Origin: an uncultured Clostridia bacterium
Lineage (GTDB): Bacteria > Bacillota > Clostridia > Christensenellales > Borkfalkiaceae
Reading direction: 5' to 3'
NCBI GenBank assembly: GCA_947629845.1
Contig: CANRFD010000031.1
Location: 1-14,290 of the forward strand
Length of the DNA stretch: 14,290 nt
The notes under the pieces: model-generated
Databases searched by the model: none
What the model was told of the DNA's origin: nothing
What the model saw: only the letters and a program-made list of their open reading frames with translations
Made by a program: the position numbers and the translations under genes
Part shown: one piece after another, positions 6,719 to 12,328 of the stretch
Layout: each line of letters begins with the position of its first letter
How positions within the stretch are numbered: position 1 is the first letter of the stretch

Positions 6719-7437
6719 TCCGTGCGCCCCCGTTTTTGAATGAGATCTTTCACCACTTCGCCCGCGAGGATGAGCCCCATGACCGACGGAACAAAGGAAA
6801 CGCTGCCGGGAATGGGCTTTCCCCCCTCCGTCTGCCCGGCGGAAATCGGGCGGCGCGGCTCCTCCTTCGAATAGACGACTTTCACATGCTCGACGCCCAT
6901 TTTTTTGAGTTCTCGCCGCATGGTGCGGGCGAGCGGACACACCGAAGTTTCGGCGATATCCGCCACTTCGAATTTTGTGGGATCGAGCTTATTTCCCGCC
7001 CCCATTGCGCAAATTATGGGCGTTTTGCACGCCGCGGCGTTCTTCACGAGGGCGAGCTTCCCCGCCACCGTGTCGATGGCGTCCACGATATAGTCGTAAT
7101 CGTGAAAGTCGAACGTTTCCGCCGTCTCGGGCAGGTAAAACGTCCTGTAAACGCGCACGGCGCATTCGGGGTTGATGTCGGCAATGCGCGCCGCCGCGAC
7201 GTCCGCCTTGTACTGGCCCACCGTCGAGCGCAGGGCGTAGATTTGACGGTTGAGATTGGAGACGGACACCCTGTCGTGATCGATCAGGTCGAGCGCCCCC
7301 ACGCCCGCGCGTGCAAGCGCCTCGGCGCAGTATCCGCCCACGCCGCCCAGCCCGAACACCGCCACGCGGCTTTCGGCGAGCCTCTTCAGCCCTCCCTCCC
7401 CGATAAGGAGCTCTGTCCTCGAAAACGCTTCATTCAT
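6715..7437 (-). CDS. tcdA: tRNA threonylcarbamoyladenosine dehydratase (TcdA/CsdL, ThiF-like)
   Basis: This 240-residue E1-like enzyme cyclises the N6-threonylcarbamoyl group on A37 of ANN-decoding tRNAs, using ATP. It opens with FSRTELLIGEGGLKRL, the usual TcdA start. The nucleotide-binding GLGGVGG begins at residue 29, and DHDRVSVSNLNRQ (53-65) carries the ThiF-family Mg/ATP residues. A C-terminal GSVSFVPSVMGLILAGEVV stretch is also typical. It is followed directly by ttcA with a 4-base overlap, so both genes act on the tRNA anticodon loop and are translated together. No Shine-Dalgarno sequence precedes ATG 7437, and the promoter places the transcript start at or next to the ATG. Confidence 0.93.
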   Translation of the reverse strand: MNEAFSRTELLIGEGGLKRLAESRVAVFGLGGVGGYCAEALARAGVGALDLIDHDRVSVSNLNRQIYALRSTVGQYKADVAAARIADINPECAVRVYRTFYLPETAETFDFHDYDYIVDAIDTVAGKLALVKNAAACKTPIICAMGAGNKLDPTKFEVADIAETSVCPLARTMRRELKKMGVEHVKVVYSKEEPRRPISAGQTEGGKPIPGSVSFVPSVMGLILAGEVVKDLIQKRGRTE

Positions 7438-7443
7438 ACGGCC

Positions 7444-7472
7444 ATTATACTTCGTTCTGCGGAAAAAGTCAA
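7444..7472 (-). promoter_or_regulatory. Sigma-A promoter of tcdA, apparently leaderless
   Basis: On the minus strand TTGACT (7472-7467), a 17-base spacer and TATAAT (7449-7444) are near consensus. Only six bases (GGCCGT) separate the -10 box from the ATG at 7437. The predicted +1 therefore falls on the start codon. Confidence 0.75.
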
Positions 7473-7480
7473 ACGTACGC

Positions 7481-7885
7481 CTAACGCGCCCCGTATTCCC
7501 GCACCAACTTCTCCAAAATCGTCTCGTCGGCGGGGCAAAACTCGTAGGCGGGAATTTCCGAAGGCAGGATCCACTTCATGTCGTTGTGCTCGAGCAGCTT
7601 GGGCTCCCCCGCCGCAAGCGTGCAGTGGAAGAGCGTGAGATGCACAATAAGGTCGGGATATTCGTGCGTGACTTCGGCGAACACCTCGCCGACGCCGACC
7701 ATGATATCCAATTCCTCCCTGCACTCGCGGACGAGCGCCGCCTGTTTGGTCTCGCCCGCCTCCACTTTCCCGCCGACGAACTCCCACAAAAGCGCCCGCG
7801 CCTTGTCTTTCGGCCGTTGGCAGATCAAAAACTTTTCTCCCTGCCAAATGAGCGCCGCCACCACTTCCACCGACTTTTGCTTCAT
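7481..7885 (-). CDS. Nudix hydrolase, MutT/(deoxy)nucleoside triphosphate pyrophosphohydrolase type
   Basis: The product has 134 residues. A Nudix box is visible in GGKVEAGETKQAALVREC followed by REELDI: G-x5-E-x7-RE-x2-EE, with Cys for the usual aliphatic residue and Asp in the final Gly position. Asp there is common in the MutT/NudG subgroup, whose members begin, as here, VEVVAALI and carry LICQRP. Such enzymes hydrolyse oxidised or modified NTPs such as 8-oxo-dGTP or 5-methyl-CTP to NMP and pyrophosphate. The start at 7885 has GGAG 7 bases upstream; an open frame 48 codons longer is composed of repeat-derived sequence. It is followed by the tcdA promoter 9 bases after its stop, so the two genes are probably separate units. 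Confidence 0.88.
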   Translation of the reverse strand: MKQKSVEVVAALIWQGEKFLICQRPKDKARALLWEFVGGKVEAGETKQAALVRECREELDIMVGVGEVFAEVTHEYPDLIVHLTLFHCTLAAGEPKLLEHNDMKWILPSEIPAYEFCPADETILEKLVREYGAR

Positions 7886-7902
7886 TTCACATCTCCGCCC
7901 CC

Positions 7903-7931
7903 ATTGTACCACAAAAGAACTCCTCGCGCAA
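7903..7931 (-). promoter_or_regulatory. Promoter of the Nudix gene
   Basis: On the minus strand TTGCGC (7931-7926), 17 bases and TACAAT (7908-7903) precede the gene. The -35 box is weak, matching only TTG. The leader would be about 10 bases and includes the GGAG ribosome site. Confidence 0.55.
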
Positions 7932-7966
7932 GCCCCTTGCCCCACTTCTTCCCCGCGCCCCACCAT

Positions 7967-8013
7967 CACGCCATGTTCCCCGCCGCCGTCCTTGCGGAAT
8001 GCCGAAACATGCC
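7967..8013. repeat. Degenerate outlying copy of the CATGTT-arm palindrome
   Basis: ATCACGCCATGTT (7965-7977) and GCCGAAACATGCCC (8001-8014) match the ends of the units at 5019 and 5575 with several substitutions. The inner stem has decayed. It lies in the divergent interval between the Nudix and XRE genes. Confidence 0.55.
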
Positions 8014-8057
8014 CCAACTCTTTTTGCAAAAATAATTCATATTTTTTATTGAAACGC

Positions 8058-8086
8058 TTGACATTTCATTTTTGAAATACTATACT
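8058..8086 (+). promoter_or_regulatory. Strong promoter with palindromic operator in its spacer
   Basis: TTGACA (8058-8063), a 17-base spacer and TATACT (8081-8086) drive the XRE gene at 8105. ATTTCA-TTTT-TGAAAT (8063-8078) is a perfect 6-bp inverted repeat filling the spacer. That position is typical for an autoregulating repressor. Confidence 0.8.
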
Positions 8087-8104
8087 GAAAGCAGAGGTAC
8101 AAAG

Positions 8105-8428
8105 ATGAAAGAATTTTGTGAACGCGTAAAAAAACTTTTGCAAGAGAAGAAGCTATCCCAAGCGGAACTCTCATCGCTCAGCGGCGTGACGGCGCCGTCG
8201 CTATGCCGTTATTTGCGCGGAGAAATCGAGCCTCGGGTCGATATCGTGCGCAACATTGCACGGGCTCTCGGCGTATCCGAATCCTACTTACTCGGTTCGG
8301 ACGGAGAAGATCGCGCGATCGACGAGCGGCAAGAATTAAAACAGCTGGTCGCGCGCAATCGGCATATCTTGACGAAGGAAGATAAGAGCGAGATCGTTGC
8401 TCTCTTGTACGGCGAGGATGATGGTTGA
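8105..8428 (+). CDS. XRE-family helix-turn-helix transcriptional regulator
   Basis: The product has 107 residues. Residues 4-65 form a Cro/C1-type helix-turn-helix: FCERVKKLLQEKKLSQAELS, the recognition segment VTAPSLCRYLRG and the trailing RVDIVRNIARALGVSESYLL. A charged C-terminal helix (71-104) probably mediates dimerisation. The start at 8105 follows AGAGGT; an upstream ATG would overlap the -10 box and is rejected. The protein is the likely ligand of the palindrome in its own promoter. It heads a plus-strand cassette with the broken small gene at 8421 and the unknown gene at 8539, all ending at the hairpin 8853-8890. The cassette has lower GC than the genes to its left, which suggests acquisition. 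Confidence 0.9.
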   Translation: MKEFCERVKKLLQEKKLSQAELSSLSGVTAPSLCRYLRGEIEPRVDIVRNIARALGVSESYLLGSDGEDRAIDERQELKQLVARNRHILTKEDKSEIVALLYGEDDG

Positions 8429-8542
8429 AGAAAACAAAGAACAATACGATAAAATGGCGTTCGTGACAAATCGGGTCGGCTTCTAACCGCCGACGAATAT
8501 AAAAAATACAAAAAATATTTCAAAGGAGTACCGAAAAGATGA
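8421..8542 (+). pseudogene. Small frameshifted gene between the XRE regulator and the 92-residue protein
   Basis: ATG 8421 overlaps the XRE stop region and encodes MVEENKEQYDKMAF before the frame runs into TAA at 8484-8486. The -1 frame from 8462 reads RDKSGRLLTADEYKKYKKYF and ends KGVPKR at TGA 8540-8542. That stop overlaps the next ATG as ATGA. One missing C near 8461 would join the halves into a protein of about 40 residues. Coupling at both ends shows the joined frame is the ancestral one. No slippery heptamer is visible, so mutation or sequencing error is more likely than programmed frameshifting. Function unknown. Confidence 0.6.
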
Positions 8543-8817
8543 TAAACGGTGATGTAAATGAATTTATCGATGGGCTTTATTACGGCGACGAGAGGATCTT
8601 CTTGTATCATGGAAAAAAATATTTTATTCAGGGCTATGGAGTGAACAAAATTCCCACACTGTTTTTAAGCACATGGGAACCGCCGAGTGATGATTATTTA
8701 TGGAAACAAGGCGGGGATGAGCACAACTATCCAGTGAAGCAATTCCTGCAAGCTCCCCTCTTCGACGGCAAAACTTTTTGGGAAGTCGAGCAGGAGATCG
8801 AGTGGGTGGACGAATGA
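8539..8817 (+). CDS. Hypothetical protein, 92 residues, third gene of the XRE cassette
   Basis: The start at 8539 has GGAG at 8525-8528 and overlaps the stop of the broken small gene by ATGA. The protein is acidic and rich in aromatic residues, with no signal peptide or membrane helix. Segments such as FIDGLYYGDERIFLYHGKKY, FIQGYG and LFDGKTFWEVEQEIEWVDE suggest a small beta-rich cytosolic fold. I do not recognise the family beyond an impression that similar short proteins occur in clostridia. Being third in a regulator-led cassette, it could be the effector of a small stress, phage-related or toxin-antitoxin-like unit; nothing in its sequence proves this. The shared hairpin terminator follows 35 bases after the stop. 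Confidence 0.7.
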   Translation: MINGDVNEFIDGLYYGDERIFLYHGKKYFIQGYGVNKIPTLFLSTWEPPSDDYLWKQGGDEHNYPVKQFLQAPLFDGKTFWEVEQEIEWVDE

Positions 8818-8852
8818 GTCAAGCCGTCGGTTCAAGCCGTTCAAGCCCAACG

Positions 8853-8890
8853 AAAGAGCGGGGACAGACTTTTGTCTGTCCCCGCTCTTT
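8853..8890. terminator. 17-bp perfect hairpin, terminator of the displaced tRNA and of the 8105-8817 cassette
   Basis: The arms 8853-8869 and 8874-8890 (AAAGAGCGGGGACAGAC and its complement) pair perfectly over loop TTTT. On the minus strand it directly follows the CCA end of the tRNA fragment and ends in CTCTTT, as tRNA terminators do. On the plus strand it also closes the XRE cassette. Confidence 0.8.
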
Positions 8891-8934
8891 GGAGCTACTG
8901 GCCGGACTTGAACCGGCGACCTATTGATTACGAA
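8890..8934 (-). tRNA. 3' fragment of tRNA-Thr(CGU): probable attachment-site scar of an integrated element
   Basis: Read on the minus strand, the fragment has anticodon loop TTCGTAA (8934-8928, anticodon CGT), 3' anticodon stem TCAAT and a 5-base variable loop. T-arm GCCGG-TTCAAGT-CCGGC (8917-8901), acceptor strand CAGTAGC, discriminator T and encoded CCA (8892-8890) follow. Upstream of the anticodon loop there is no matching stem (ATTGA expected), no D-arm and no GCTACTG acceptor strand, so it is not a working tRNA. A 45-nt tRNA 3' end beginning in the anticodon loop is what tyrosine recombinases leave at the far side of an element. In this orientation the element lies to the right (above 8934). 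An intact tRNA-Thr should close it beyond the window. Confidence 0.8.
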
Positions 8935-8953
8935 CCCGTCCCGATTTCAGAAA

Positions 8954-9106
8954 TCCGTAAAATACGGGACTTTCCCCTGCCGTGCTTGCGCAATTTTTTC
9001 GCGCCCGCGCGACCGCTTTTCTCGTGCGCGTAGATTTTCTGCCGCGCATAACTTGTGTAACTTCTGTAAAATCCGATGAAATTTCTTTACCGAAAGTTTT
9101 ACAGGA
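8954..9106. repeat. Possible integrase arm-type repeats near the attachment scar
   Basis: TCCGTAAAAT (8954-8963) and TCTGTAAAAT (9063-9072) are direct near-repeats. GTTTTACAGGA (9096-9106) is an inverted relative. The interval also holds short palindromes (GATTTC-A-GAAATC, CCGTA-AAA-TACGG) and no gene until 9099. Their closeness to the tRNA scar suggests integrase-binding sites, but the matches are short. Confidence 0.25.
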
Positions 9107-9356
9107 CAGAGTAATCGTTTCTCTTATTCCACCGATAGAGAGTAGCGTTTTCCGAGGGTATGATTTTTTTATCGGGATTGTCGGTCGGAACAAAATCGGA
9201 AATACAATACCCGTGAAGGTCGCCGTCGCACATGAGAGCGCGGGCGCCCTCGTCAATTTTCGCTGTGGTAAGCCTCTGTCCGCCGTGCGCCTTTGCAAAT
9301 TTGACGAAAGCCTCCGAAACTTCCCACTTGAAAGCGTCATCTTTTTTCTGTGACAT
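9099..9356 (-). CDS. Hypothetical protein, 85 residues, downstream of the collagen-like lipoprotein
   Basis: AAAGGAG lies 7 bases before ATG 9356 and overlaps the end of the lipoprotein gene, 12 bases upstream, so the two are one transcript. The protein starts MSQKKDDAFKWEVSEAFVKF and is mixed charged and soluble, with no signal peptide. It contains RLTTAKIDEGARALMCDGD and HGYCISDFVPTDNP, ending with basic and aromatic residues (LYRWNKRNDYSVL). The CISD/VPTDN region faintly recalls small proteins found beside HNH or restriction-type genes, but I cannot assign it. It is the gene nearest the tRNA scar and therefore the terminal gene of the element. Confidence 0.65.
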   Translation of the reverse strand: MSQKKDDAFKWEVSEAFVKFAKAHGGQRLTTAKIDEGARALMCDGDLHGYCISDFVPTDNPDKKIIPSENATLYRWNKRNDYSVL

Positions 9357-9368
9357 TGCAACTCTCCT

Positions 9369-11237
9369 TTAATTATCTTTTTTCCAAACGACGGGCGTCA
9401 CTTCGTCCACGTCATAGTGCCAATAGTCGCCCTCGTTCTCTTCGGGCATTTGTGCGGCGTAATAGTAGACTTTTGCGTCTCTCAAAATGCTATTACTTTC
9501 TTTAATTTGAATACCGTTCCAACGGTCTGCGTCGCCCTTGAAATAAATTGCTTCAAAGATTGAGCAACCCCTAAAGACATCGCTCCCGATAGACGTGATT
9601 CCGCTCGGAAGAATAACGTATTTCAAGGAAGTACAACCGTCAAATAAAGACTCTGGGATTTCCGTTACACCGCTCGGGATTTCGATATGCTCTAATGAAG
9701 TACAAGAATAGAAAACACTGCTGTCAATCTCCGTAACGCCGCTTGGAAATTCAAAATCTTTCAACCCGGTACACCAGTAGAAAGCATAACGCCCAATCGA
9801 CGTTACATTCGGCATTTCCACGGTTGTCAATTTTTCGCATCCCCAAAATACACTGGTGCCAAGAATTGTCACATTCGGCAATTCTGCATTCGTTAAACTG
9901 GTGCAAAAGGTGAAGACACCGCCGTCGAGTTTAGTTACCTTGCTCGGGATCCGAATGCTTTGCAACTGCTCACAATTTCTAAACGCAGCCCCTCGTATCT
10001 CCGTAATGCTCTCGGGAAGATGGACACATTTGAAGTGATACCCCCCTCCGCTACCAAACGCTTCTTCCGCAATTACCGTTACGGGCTTCCCCTCGCGTAC
10101 GGAGGGAATGAACAATTCCTCGGTATCTTTGTTCATTGTCCCCGCGGATACACGGTATTCCTGTTGATTGTTGATAGGCGTATAGGCAAGCCCGATCGTC
10201 TCATACACGGCGTTGACAGTCATATTCTCTGTAATACGGCTGAAATCGGTCACGTCCCAAACACCGCTGTTGCCGAATTTCTCTTTTACCGTGGGAACGC
10301 CCTCGACTGCCTGTCCGTACTCCACCGTCCTCGTCTCGTCCTCTTCCTCGGTGTATTCGTTATGAAATGTTACGGTAAACTGTTTCATCGTGTAGACGGC
10401 GTGAACCTCAATGTCCGAAGTGATATTTGTAAAATCCTCTCTATCCCATTTTGCGCTTACTTGCCCCTCTTTTTCGGGAACTTCGGGAATATCGAGCAAA
10501 GCCTGCCCAATGAAAGCGTAGCGCAAAATATCTTCTGCCACATCGGACTTGAACGTAATTGTAAAGACCTCAAGGTTATCGTACATCAAATCGTCAATCC
10601 AATCTTTTTCGGTCCCTTGATAGTAGGGATAATATTTCTTAAACAAGTCGAACGCGGAAAGTCCGTCTTGACCATTTACGCCGTCCTTCCCGTCGGCACC
10701 ATTTTGACCGTCTTTCCCGTCTTTACCGTCTTTCCCGTCTTGACCGTCGGCTCCGTCATCGCCGTCCTGTCCTTTTTCACCCTGCACCCCTTGAGGACCC
10801 GTCGCGCCCGTGGCACCCTGCGGACCCGTGGCACCCTGTGCGCCCGTGTCGCCTTTCTCGCCCTTCAACCAGTCGAGAAAATCGCTCTCCGAGCCGCTAT
10901 GCCCATTTTCGAGCCAAATATCGTAGGCACTCTTCCCGTCCGTGCCGTCTTTGCCGTTCTGTCCGTCGGAACCGTCTTTGCCGTCTTTGCCGTCTTTCCC
11001 ATTCAGACCGTCCTTCCCCCGAATGCTGTCGAGCCATTCCTCGTAGGAGAGAACGTCGTCTCCCGCGGCGGTCGCATAGGCAACATATTTTTCGTAAATC
11101 TCCTGTTGCGCCGACGGATCGCCGCTTCCCGTATCGCCCGTGTTGGTTTTCGTCCCGCCACAGGCGCAGAAAAGCGCAAGGCAGAGGCACAGCACAAGCG
11201 AAAGTATCATGCCGAATACAAGACCTCTCTTTTTCAT
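9369..11237 (-). CDS. Collagen-like, InlB-repeat and BspA leucine-rich-repeat surface lipoprotein
   Basis: The product has 622 residues. A lipoprotein signal ends FCAC with probable lipidated Cys26, then a Thr/Gly/Ser-rich linker. Gly-X-Y repeats run at 74-103 (10 triplets, mostly GKDG/GQNG) and 126-194 (23 triplets including GATGPQ). Three copies of a short helical motif frame them (46-72, 103-125, 194-217; pattern SAYDxW...SExDFLDWLK). Two InlB/Listeria-Bacteroides-type beta repeats follow (about 224-282 and 287-346), each ending AVY. At about 385-570 lie BspA-type LRR_5 repeats with recurring AFxxCTSLxxIxIPSGVTEI. Such proteins sit on the outer face and bind host or neighbour surfaces. The start at 11237 has AAGGAG 8 bases away; a longer frame crosses the promoter and is rejected. 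It shares a transcript with the 85-residue gene. Confidence 0.9.
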   Translation of the reverse strand: MKKRGLVFGMILSLVLCLCLALFCACGGTKTNTGDTGSGDPSAQQEIYEKYVAYATAAGDDVLSYEEWLDSIRGKDGLNGKDGKDGKDGSDGQNGKDGTDGKSAYDIWLENGHSGSESDFLDWLKGEKGDTGAQGATGPQGATGATGPQGVQGEKGQDGDDGADGQDGKDGKDGKDGQNGADGKDGVNGQDGLSAFDLFKKYYPYYQGTEKDWIDDLMYDNLEVFTITFKSDVAEDILRYAFIGQALLDIPEVPEKEGQVSAKWDREDFTNITSDIEVHAVYTMKQFTVTFHNEYTEEEDETRTVEYGQAVEGVPTVKEKFGNSGVWDVTDFSRITENMTVNAVYETIGLAYTPINNQQEYRVSAGTMNKDTEELFIPSVREGKPVTVIAEEAFGSGGGYHFKCVHLPESITEIRGAAFRNCEQLQSIRIPSKVTKLDGGVFTFCTSLTNAELPNVTILGTSVFWGCEKLTTVEMPNVTSIGRYAFYWCTGLKDFEFPSGVTEIDSSVFYSCTSLEHIEIPSGVTEIPESLFDGCTSLKYVILPSGITSIGSDVFRGCSIFEAIYFKGDADRWNGIQIKESNSILRDAKVYYYAAQMPEENEGDYWHYDVDEVTPVVWKKDN

Positions 11238-11261
11238 ATAGAATTCTCCTTTTAGGGTGAT

Positions 11262-11301
11262 GTACATGGTACATTGTACACCTATCATGGAGATTTGTCA
11301 A
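11262..11301 (-). promoter_or_regulatory. Lipoprotein-gene promoter overlapped by heptad GTACA operator
   Basis: On the minus strand TTGACA (11301-11296), 17 bases and TACAAT (11278-11273) form a strong promoter. GTACA occurs three times at exactly 7-base steps (11262, 11269, 11276) over and just downstream of the -10 box; the two outer copies read TGTACA, a palindrome. This looks like a repressor or switch site. The divergent XRE gene at 11433 is the obvious candidate regulator. Confidence 0.75.
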
Positions 11302-11398
11302 GATTTTACCAAGAAATATGTTTATCAAATATCAAAAAATGGACATACTACACGATGTTGCCAAGTGCAGTCACCCCATGCCCGTGCGGTCGATACTT

Positions 11399-11404
11399 TA
11401 TAAT
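11399..11404 (+). promoter_or_regulatory. -10 box of the 11433 regulator gene, without a good -35
   Basis: TATAAT (11399-11404) lies 28 bases before ATG 11433. No TTGACA-like hexamer occurs 16-18 bases upstream. The promoter may therefore need an activator or be intrinsically weak. Confidence 0.5.
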
Positions 11405-11432
11405 AGAGATATCAACGCACAGGGGGATTTTT

Positions 11433-11798
11433 ATGGAGAAAGCAGACATCATCGCAAGAATCGGCTATATTCGGGTGCGGGCGAAACTCACGCAGAAGGC
11501 GCTCTCCTATACGATCGGGATGAATCCCAATTACATCAACCGCTTGGAGAGCAAAAAGGATTTTTTACCGAGCCTTGAAGTCCTGCTCAAAATCATCGAA
11601 GCGTGCCACTCCACCCCCGAAGAGTTCTTTTACCATGACATCGCGCAGTATGATAGAGACAGGGAACTTTCCGCGAAAATCGAAAATCTCCCCGCCCACG
11701 TCAAGGAATTCGTGATGAATTACGACCCCGAACTCATGGATATGTTCACCCGTCTCAATGAGAAATTCGTGCGTCTCAAAAAGAACAATACTGAATAA
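11433..11798 (+). CDS. XRE-family helix-turn-helix regulator, divergent from the surface lipoprotein
   Basis: The product has 121 residues. An N-terminal helix-turn-helix spans about residues 8-65: IGYIRVRAKLTQKALSYTIG, recognition helix NPNYINRLES and the supporting helix SLEVLLKIIEACHSTPEEFF. The C-terminal half (about 75-121) is charged and helical, probably a dimerisation or sensing region. An AGGGGGA ribosome site precedes ATG 11433; the 53-codon upstream extension contains the promoter and is rejected. A terminator follows at 11893-11917. It is placed head-to-head with the collagen-like lipoprotein gene, whose -10 box is covered by the GTACA repeats, so it likely controls that gene. It could alternatively be an element immunity repressor. 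Confidence 0.88.
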   Translation: MEKADIIARIGYIRVRAKLTQKALSYTIGMNPNYINRLESKKDFLPSLEVLLKIIEACHSTPEEFFYHDIAQYDRDRELSAKIENLPAHVKEFVMNYDPELMDMFTRLNEKFVRLKKNNTE

Positions 11799-11892
11799 AA
11801 AGGAACAGGCGCGCAAAGCGGCGTAAATCGCCGCCAAACCGCCCGTTTCCTCGTCGCCATATCATTATCAAGAATACAGTCACGACCGCCTG

Positions 11893-11917
11893 AACCGCCC
11901 CAATCGGGCGGTTTTTT
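11893..11917 (+). terminator. Rho-independent terminator after the 11433 regulator
   Basis: AACCGCCC (11893-11900) pairs with GGGCGGTT (11906-11913) over loop CAATC and runs into six T. A second hairpin GCGGCG-TAAAT-CGCCGC lies upstream at 11818-11834. Nothing coding is seen between the regulator's stop and this site. Confidence 0.85.
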
Positions 11918-12010
11918 AGTGTGCGAAGAACAGATGTCATTTTACCGAAAAGATAATTTTTTCGTGCCATAAAAAATTTTCAGAAAAACAGAAAAAATTT
12001 TTACTTTTCT

Positions 12011-12040
12011 TTGAAAAAATGCATAAAAATCCTGTACTAT
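12011..12040 (+). promoter_or_regulatory. Candidate promoter of the 12329 gene and its long leader
   Basis: TTGAAA (12011-12016), 18 bases and TACTAT (12035-12040) could initiate near 12047. The -10 box lies in the palindrome ACTATATAGT (12036-12045). The start would fall just before the structured leader at 12050. Confidence 0.5.
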
Positions 12041-12049
12041 ATAGTGTTC

Positions 12050-12144
12050 TTTTTGAGGTCCGTCTTTTTCCTGAAAAAAGCCCATTTTGAGGCAATAAAC
12101 AGTCATTTTTTGTAAATACCACAAAGTATTGTGGTCCTCAAAAA
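12050..12144 (+). promoter_or_regulatory. Structured AT-rich leader: long-range inverted repeat with nested hairpin
   Basis: TTTTTGAGGTCC (12050-12061) and GGTCCTCAAAAA (12133-12144) are complementary at 11 of 12 positions. Nested within the right arm is ACCACAA-AGTA-TTGTGGT (12118-12135). The two foldings compete for the same GGTCC bases, as in attenuators. The block lies in a gene-free stretch (11918-12328) that otherwise holds A/T tracts and two micro-ORFs. AAAAAATTTTCAGAAA (11971-11986) recurs as a near copy at 12141-12158. Confidence 0.45.
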
Positions 12145-12220
12145 AATTTTTTCAGAAACCTGTTTAAGTTGTTTATGCGTGGTTATGATAAAAATATTCA
12201 AAGGACAAGGAGGCGATTTT

Positions 12221-12250
12221 ATGGTCGCGTGGTATCTAAAATTCGGATAG
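12221..12250 (+). CDS. Micro-ORF MVAWYLKFG, possible leader peptide
   Basis: A very strong ribosome site (AAGGAGG, 12207-12213) stands 7 bases before an ATG that encodes only nine residues before TAG. Such a good site in front of a tiny frame suggests a leader peptide whose translation affects the downstream gene at 12329. Conservation elsewhere could not be tested. Confidence 0.4.
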   Translation: MVAWYLKFG

Positions 12251-12267
12251 AAAACAGAAAAGTTGAT

Positions 12268-12300
12268 ATGAAGGAACCAACCAAGACTATTAAGATTTAA
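12268..12300 (+). CDS. Second micro-ORF MKEPTKTIKI in the same leader
   Basis: This ten-codon frame (12268-12300) lies between the first micro-ORF and the ribosome site of the 12329 gene. Its own ribosome site is weak. It may be a second leader peptide or chance. Confidence 0.25.
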   Translation: MKEPTKTIKI

Positions 12301-12328
12301 TCATAGAAATCGGGAGGTTAAATAAGAT

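Noticed and set aside
8890..8934. Functional tRNA gene
   Set aside because: The 5' acceptor strand, D-arm and 5' anticodon stem are absent; only the 3' part exists.
9960..11255. 431-codon plus-strand frame opposite the collagen-like lipoprotein
   Set aside because: Mirror image of the Gly-X-Y and LRR repeats; no ribosome site, and the opposite strand has signal peptide and domains.
11776..12124. Short minus-strand frames in the AT-rich interval
   Set aside because: No ribosome sites; they cross the terminator of the 11433 gene and the A/T tracts.
12050..12144. Miniature transposable element bounded by the 12-base inverted repeats
   Set aside because: No target-site duplication is visible at the ends, and the right arm takes part in a nested hairpin; a leader structure explains it better.
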